NCBI GenBank assembly: GCA_011056825.1
Contig: DSBH01000254.1
Location: 1 to 9,447 of the forward strand
DNA length: 9,447 bases
Direction of reading: 5' to 3'
Origin: Deltaproteobacteria bacterium
GTDB lineage: Bacteria > Desulfobacterota > Syntrophia > Syntrophales > UBA2210
The translations under genes and the position numbers were made by a program. Below are positions 6,438-9,447 of the stretch, in pieces. How positions within the stretch are numbered: the first letter of the stretch is position 1; each line of letters starts with the position of its first letter. The notes below the pieces were generated by a model, which made no database searches, was not told the origin of the DNA, and saw only the letters and a list, made by a program, of their open reading frames with translations.

Positions 6438-7253
6438 ATGGTACGAACGGTTTTCTATATCTCAGACGGCACAGGCATTACCGCGGAAACACTGGGTCAC
6501 ACGCTGCTGACACAGTTCCCACGCGTCACTTTTCAGACAATCAGCCTTCCCTTTGTCAACACGCCCGAAAAAATCGACCGGGTCATCCAGCGCATCAACA
6601 GAACAGCCGACAGAGAAGGACTGGTGCCGCTGGTGTTTTCAACACTCACGAGCCCCGCACTGCGCATGCGCCTCACAATGTGCCGAGGGTCCGTGTTCGA
6701 TTTTTTTGAGACCTTCACCGGTCCCATGGAAGAAGTCATGGGAGTTACATCATCGCCGGTTACCGGACGGTCCCACGGCATGGGCGATCCCGGCGACTAC
6801 TCCGAACGCATCGATGCCGTCCACTATACCATGCAGCATGACGACGGTTCGGCCTTCAGCGACTACTCGAAGGCCGACATCATCATAACAGGCGTCTCCC
6901 GTACGGGGAAAACCCCCACCTGCCTGTACCTGGCCCTGCAATTCGGCGTCCAGGCGGCCAATTATCCGCTCACCGACGAAGATTTCGAACGGGGGGAGTT
7001 GCCACAGATACTCGAGCCCGAAAAGGAAAAACTTTTCGGCCTGACCGTGGGAGCGGAGCGTTTGTACCAGATCAGGCAGGAGCGCCGCGCCAACAGCGTT
7101 TACGCGAGCATGCAGCAGGTGCGCAAGGAGCTCCGGGCTGCCGAAGATCTCTTTCGAAGAAAAAAAATACCTTTTCTCAATATCACCCATATGTCAGTCG
7201 AAGAGATCGCCGCGTCGGTGATGCAGCGGGCGGACCTGAAACGCAAAATTTGA
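6438..7253 (+). CDS. ppsR: Phosphoenolpyruvate synthase/dikinase regulatory protein (kinase-pyrophosphorylase, DUF299)
   Basis: A 271-residue full-length member of the bifunctional regulatory family. It phosphorylates a Thr of PEP synthase (or pyruvate phosphate dikinase) using ADP to switch it off, and reverses this by Pi-dependent phosphorolysis releasing pyrophosphate. Landmarks are the N-terminal FYISDGTGITAE (6-17), the block HGMGDPGDYSERIDAVHYTM (113-132) with HDDG (134-137), the P-loop GVSRTGKT (152-159), NYPLTDEDF (175-183) and the C-terminal IPFLNITHMSVEEIA (244-258). It controls the pyruvate-PEP node, consistent with gluconeogenic growth on small acids. The start ATG at 6438 directly follows the upstream stop, with a G-run (6428-6432) as the only Shine-Dalgarno candidate, so translation is probably coupled. 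No PEP synthase or PPDK gene is in the window, so the partner cannot be chosen between the two. Confidence 0.93.
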   Translation: MVRTVFYISDGTGITAETLGHTLLTQFPRVTFQTISLPFVNTPEKIDRVIQRINRTADREGLVPLVFSTLTSPALRMRLTMCRGSVFDFFETFTGPMEEVMGVTSSPVTGRSHGMGDPGDYSERIDAVHYTMQHDDGSAFSDYSKADIIITGVSRTGKTPTCLYLALQFGVQAANYPLTDEDFERGELPQILEPEKEKLFGLTVGAERLYQIRQERRANSVYASMQQVRKELRAAEDLFRRKKIPFLNITHMSVEEIAASVMQRADLKRKI

Positions 7254-7344
7254 ACAGCCGCGGCACGGCCCCCGAAATTAACGTACGGGGCGGCATCAGG
7301 ATATTTATTTTCCCCTCCCGTCATAACGTCGTCCCCGAACCTGC

Positions 7345-7369
7345 TCGCCCTGAGCCTGTCGAAGGGCGA
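7345..7369. repeat. Dispersed palindrome of the GAGCCTGTCGA type
   Basis: TCGCCCT (7345-7351) and AGGGCGA (7363-7369) are perfect inverted arms around GAGCCTGTCGA. This CCCTGAGCCTGTCGAAGGG word is a well-known dispersed palindrome found between genes in many bacterial genomes. Its function is unknown. It is not followed by a T-run, so it is not a typical terminator. Confidence 0.65.
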
Positions 7370-7457
7370 AAGCGAGTTGACCGTACAGGCATGCCTGCCA
7401 GTACCCGGCTGTTTTCATTGCTCCGATCCCTTCTCCTCCGTCATCCCGATTTATTTC

Positions 7458-7599
7458 GTCATACCGGCGCAGGCCGGTATCCAGCGCTTTCCGTTAGTTC
7501 GATCCCCCCGTCGTGCCGGACGGGTACCGACTATAGCGCCCGGGGCATATCCAGTCCTTTTACGATACCTGCTGGATTCCGGATCAGGCCCGGAATGAC
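7458..7599. repeat. Composite dispersed element: two related hairpins in inverted orientation
   Basis: The left hairpin (7458-7484) has arms ATACCGGC/GCCGGTAT with a 4-base loop. The right hairpin (7572-7599) has arms ATTCCGG/CCGGAAT with a 7-base loop. Read in opposite directions they align end to end (CTGGAT, then CCGG, a variable loop, CCGG, then ATGAC), so they form the inverted ends of a roughly 142-bp unit. A degenerate third relative (GTCGTGCCGG, later ATATCCAG) lies inside, around 7511-7556. This is the VIPAQAGIQ class of intergenic repeat, with REP/MITE-like layout. No transposase is present, and no flanking target duplication was evident by eye. Confidence 0.6.
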
Positions 7600-7634
7600 A
7601 AGCGGGAAAACAATTTCAGAAAAACCATTTCAGC

Positions 7635-7663
7635 TTGACCCTGCGGCGGCTCTTTCGTATACT
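7635..7663 (+). promoter_or_regulatory. Strong sigma70-like promoter of the J-domain gene
   Basis: TTGACC (7635-7640), a 17-base spacer and TATACT (7658-7663) match consensus at five of six positions in each box with ideal spacing. This is the best promoter in the window. Transcription would start near 7670, leaving a leader of about 62 bases before the GTG at 7732. It lies just outside the repeat element, so the J-domain and dehydrogenase genes are probably transcribed independently of ppsR. Confidence 0.6.
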
Positions 7664-7731
7664 TCCCGGCAGCGGGGTCGGAACCGGACCTGACGGCACG
7701 ATTCCCGCACCGTTTCAGCAAGGATAAGCCC

Positions 7732-8469
7732 GTGTCTCTTTGCACTCCTTCAGTACCAGAACTCTTCAGCGCCTGTACACGGCTCTTCGGACCGGATATT
7801 CAGGTATCAATTGATTTTCTGAAATACCTGGAACCGTCCGGCGTCAGGACCGCCTACCGGGAACGCGTTTTTGAAACCCATCCCGACCGGGCAAGGATAC
7901 TCGGTCTCGACGAGCGGGCCCTCGCGGAAAATTTTAAAAAAATTAACGAGGCGTACGAGTTGCTGTCGTCAGCCGTCAGCGAAAAACACAGGTTTCTTTC
8001 ACAGAACGGCATGTCGACACCCGCAAGAAAGGCGAAGCCCGAAGCGACGTTCCGCGATCACTATTACGCGGGCGTTCTGCCCCGCCGTTTTCTTCCGATC
8101 GGGCAGTTTCTTTACTATTCAGGTCTCATATCATGGCGCGACCTCATAGACGCTATCGTCCGGCAACGGAAAAACAGGCCTCTTATCGGGCGAATCGCCC
8201 GTTCCTGGCATCTCCTGAGTGACGACGAGATCAGCTATATTCTCAAACACAGGGTAGCGGGGGAAAAATTCGGCGAGTACGCCCTGAGGAAAGGATTCCT
8301 GACAAAAGGCAATATCGCCGCCCTGCTCGGCAAACAACGTCTCCAGGCCGGTCCGTTCTGCAAGTATTTCATAAGCCGGGATATGTTAACCTCCGACGAG
8401 GTGGAAACACTGGTGAAGGCGCAGCACCGGCACAACGCGATGTGGAACAACAGGTTTCGCGGACGATAG
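7732..8469 (+). CDS. J-domain protein with four C-terminal MshEN-like repeats
   Basis: A 245-residue soluble protein. Residues about 26-83 form a J-domain: helix II leads to the catalytic H50-P51-D52, and helix III carries FKKINEAYELL (68-78). The intact HPD means it could stimulate an Hsp70 ATPase. A linker (about 88-118) leads to four tandem repeats with key Gly or equivalent at 124, 153, 181 and 210, a period of 29, 28 and 29. Repeats 1 and 3 keep the MshEN half-motif: Gly, Gly at +7, aliphatic at +9, +14 and +18, and Gln at +21 (Q145, Q202). Repeat 4 keeps Q231; repeat 2 has R174. The Arg that precedes Leu-Gly in canonical MshEN motifs is absent from all four (P122, L151, K179, P208), so c-di-GMP binding is uncertain. 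The start is GTG, seven bases after AAGGA (7720-7724). Upstream is its own promoter; the dehydrogenase gene follows after 42 bp. Confidence 0.8.
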   Translation: MSLCTPSVPELFSACTRLFGPDIQVSIDFLKYLEPSGVRTAYRERVFETHPDRARILGLDERALAENFKKINEAYELLSSAVSEKHRFLSQNGMSTPARKAKPEATFRDHYYAGVLPRRFLPIGQFLYYSGLISWRDLIDAIVRQRKNRPLIGRIARSWHLLSDDEISYILKHRVAGEKFGEYALRKGFLTKGNIAALLGKQRLQAGPFCKYFISRDMLTSDEVETLVKAQHRHNAMWNNRFRGR

Positions 8470-8511
8470 GGGGTATTCCGCGCACCCTGGTTCAAAAGGA
8501 GGGACACCATC

Positions 8512-9408
8512 ATGAAGATCATCGCCCTGGGAGGAGCGGGGGCCATGGGCAGCCTGTCCGTAAGGGAGCTCGCGGCAAGCCCTCGCGTGGAAGAACTGGT
8601 CATCGCCGACGGCAATATGGCCGCGGCGGAGGCCTTGGCGGATGAACTGGGGGAAAACTGCCGGGCGGTCGCTATCGACGCGCGCGACCACGACGAACTG
8701 TCGGCAGCCCTGCGGGGATTCGACGTTGCCGTGGGAACGATCGGCCCCTTCTACAAATACGAATCGGCCATGATCAGGGCCTGCATCGACGCGAGCGTCA
8801 ACTACGTCAGCATCTGCGACGACTATGACGCGGCGGCCGAGGCCCTCGCCCTCGATGACGAGGCGAAGCGGGCCGGCATCACCGCCGTAACGGGCGTGGG
8901 CTGGACGCCGGGCATAACAAACATGCTCGTCCGCCTCGGCATGGAGACGGTCAAGGGTGCAGACACAGCCGCCGTCTACTGGGGATGCCACGCCGCCGAC
9001 ACGGTGGGAAAAGCCGTCACCCTGCATACCATTCACATATTCACCGGGTTCGTACCCACCTTCAGGGATGGGCGCACATGCCGGATTCCGGCCGGGTCAG
9101 GCAAAGAAAAGATTCGCTTCCCCGATCCCGTGGGCGACGTCACCGTCTATCACGTGGGGCACCCCGAACCGGTCACGCTGCCCCGTCACCTGTCCCTGCG
9201 CGCCGTCACACTCAAGGGCGGACTCAAGGAACAGTATCTCAATGAATTATCGCTGCTGCTCAATCGTTCCGGCCTGACCTCTACCGAGGGACGCACAGAC
9301 GACGTGGGACGCGTCGTCAACACCTGGAGATATTGTCAAATGTTGTGGATTGAGTTCCGTACCCTCCGGTTATTGCCTATGCCGCTTCCTGTAATTCTCC
9401 GTCGATGA
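8512..9408 (+). pseudogene. Saccharopine dehydrogenase-like NAD(P)-dependent oxidoreductase, 3'-truncated
   Basis: The reading frame gives 298 residues, against about 380-400 usual for this family. The N-terminal Rossmann fold has GGAGAMG (7-13, GxGxxG) and Asp33 at the end of beta2 (VIADGN), which favours NAD(H). DVAVGTIGPFY (71-81), YVSICDDYD (98-106), GVGWTPGITN (128-137) and FPDPVGDVTVYHVGHPEP (203-220) are typical of the stand-alone saccharopine reductase-like group. Similarity fades after about residue 270 (GRVVNTWR). The last 25 residues (rich in Leu, Pro, Arg) look foreign, and the DNA there is more AT-rich. The 3' end is therefore probably lost to an insertion or rearrangement near base 9330. 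The start ATG follows AAGGAGG (8496-8502) at nine bases. The substrate is unknown; these proteins often act on amino acid or carboxylic acid imine chemistry. A genuine short variant is less likely. Confidence 0.7.
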
Positions 9409-9447
9409 ACACCTTATTTTCTAATACGAGAGGTATCATGTCGTACC
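9331..9447. mobile_element. Possible end of an insertion sequence or other foreign segment
   Basis: From about 9331 the sequence shifts to a more AT-rich composition and no longer encodes the dehydrogenase C-terminus. TGTCAAATGTTGTGGATTGA (9334-9353) would be the outermost bases of such an element. It is followed by a 3'-untranslated gap and the end of a leftward reading frame, the usual layout at the right-hand end of an insertion sequence. Only about 115 bases are visible, so the family cannot be named and no matching inverted end can be checked. Confidence 0.35.
9377..9447 (-). CDS. C-terminus of an unidentified leftward protein (cut by window edge)
   Basis: On the minus strand 22 codons are open up to a TAG at 9377-9379. 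They read YDMIPLVLENKV, then FIDGELQEAA. The segment looks protein-like and uses more A/T-ending codons than its neighbours. If the region from 9331 is an insertion sequence, this would be the transposase tail, but no family motif is visible. A competing rightward frame begins at 9405 (MNTLFSNTRG) without a clear ribosome binding site, so even the strand is uncertain. Confidence 0.3.
   Translation of the reverse strand, partial: YDMIPLVLENKVFIDGELQEAA

Larger units (their letters stand above)
7254..7731. other. Repeat-bearing non-coding region between ppsR and the J-domain gene
   Basis: These 478 bases have open frames on the plus strand, but their translations run straight through dispersed DNA repeats (VIPAQAGIQ-type words) and show no family resemblance, so no gene is called. 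The contents are: a weak hairpin just after ppsR (CCCCG at 7270-7274 with CGGGG at 7286-7290, followed after some bases by a T-rich tract, a doubtful terminator), the palindrome at 7345-7369, the paired hairpin element at 7458-7599, and a promoter at 7635-7663. Confidence 0.6.

Noticed and set aside
7250..7693. Plus-strand open frames between ppsR and the J-domain gene
   Set aside because: Their translations run through known dispersed DNA repeats (VIPAQAGIQ and PEPVEGR-type words) and a promoter.
8386..9036. 216-codon minus-strand open frame inside the dehydrogenase gene
   Set aside because: It is antisense to a clear Rossmann-fold protein and has no recognisable domain.
9405..9447. Rightward frame starting MNTLFSNTRG at the right edge
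   Set aside because: It has no ribosome binding site and overlaps a more protein-like leftward frame; too little is visible to call it.

Overview
The window looks like a stretch of chromosome from an anaerobic, moderately GC-rich Gram-negative bacterium. Gene style suggests the former Deltaproteobacteria (Desulfobacterota or syntroph-like). The clues are a PAS-PAS-LuxR one-component regulator beside an oxygen-sensitive-type AbfD/HpaB family enzyme, a ferritin-like diiron protein, a UspA protein and a PpsR-type regulatory protein. This lineage call is an inference from protein flavour, not a measured placement.

Left half (1-4580), all on the minus strand and read right to left: a PptA-like tautomerase, a rubrerythrin/ferritin-like protein, a PAS-PAS-HTH(LuxR) regulator, a 4-hydroxybutyryl-CoA dehydratase/4-hydroxyphenylacetate hydroxylase family protein, a universal stress protein, and the N-terminus of a glycerophosphodiester phosphodiesterase cut by the window edge. 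Gaps between these genes are 33, 100, 80, 121 and 192 bp. A sigma70-like promoter lies ahead of the tautomerase, an isolated -10 box ahead of the dehydratase-like gene, and a perfect TATAAT ahead of the phosphodiesterase. The first five genes therefore look like one regulatory neighbourhood with internal promoters. The dehydratase-like protein keeps three of the four iron-sulphur ligands known from AbfD and has valine in place of the fourth.

An AT-rich divergent region (4581-5012) separates this from the plus-strand half. There, an exported DUF4139 protein is followed with no gap by a PpsR (PEP synthase/dikinase regulatory kinase-pyrophosphorylase) gene. A 478-bp non-coding stretch follows. 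It holds widely dispersed bacterial palindromes, including a pair of hairpins in inverted orientation, and ends in a good sigma70-like promoter.

That promoter drives a protein with an apparently undescribed architecture: an N-terminal J-domain with an intact HPD, followed by four tandem 28-29-residue repeats spaced like the MshEN c-di-GMP-binding motif. A saccharopine dehydrogenase-like oxidoreductase gene follows 42 bp later. It loses family similarity near base 9330, about 100 residues short, where composition changes and a different short reading frame enters from the right edge. This is most simply read as an insertion or rearrangement junction.

The best candidates for something new are the J-domain/MshEN-like fusion, the AbfD-like enzyme with an altered cluster site and its stress-type neighbours, and the DUF4139-PpsR coupling.
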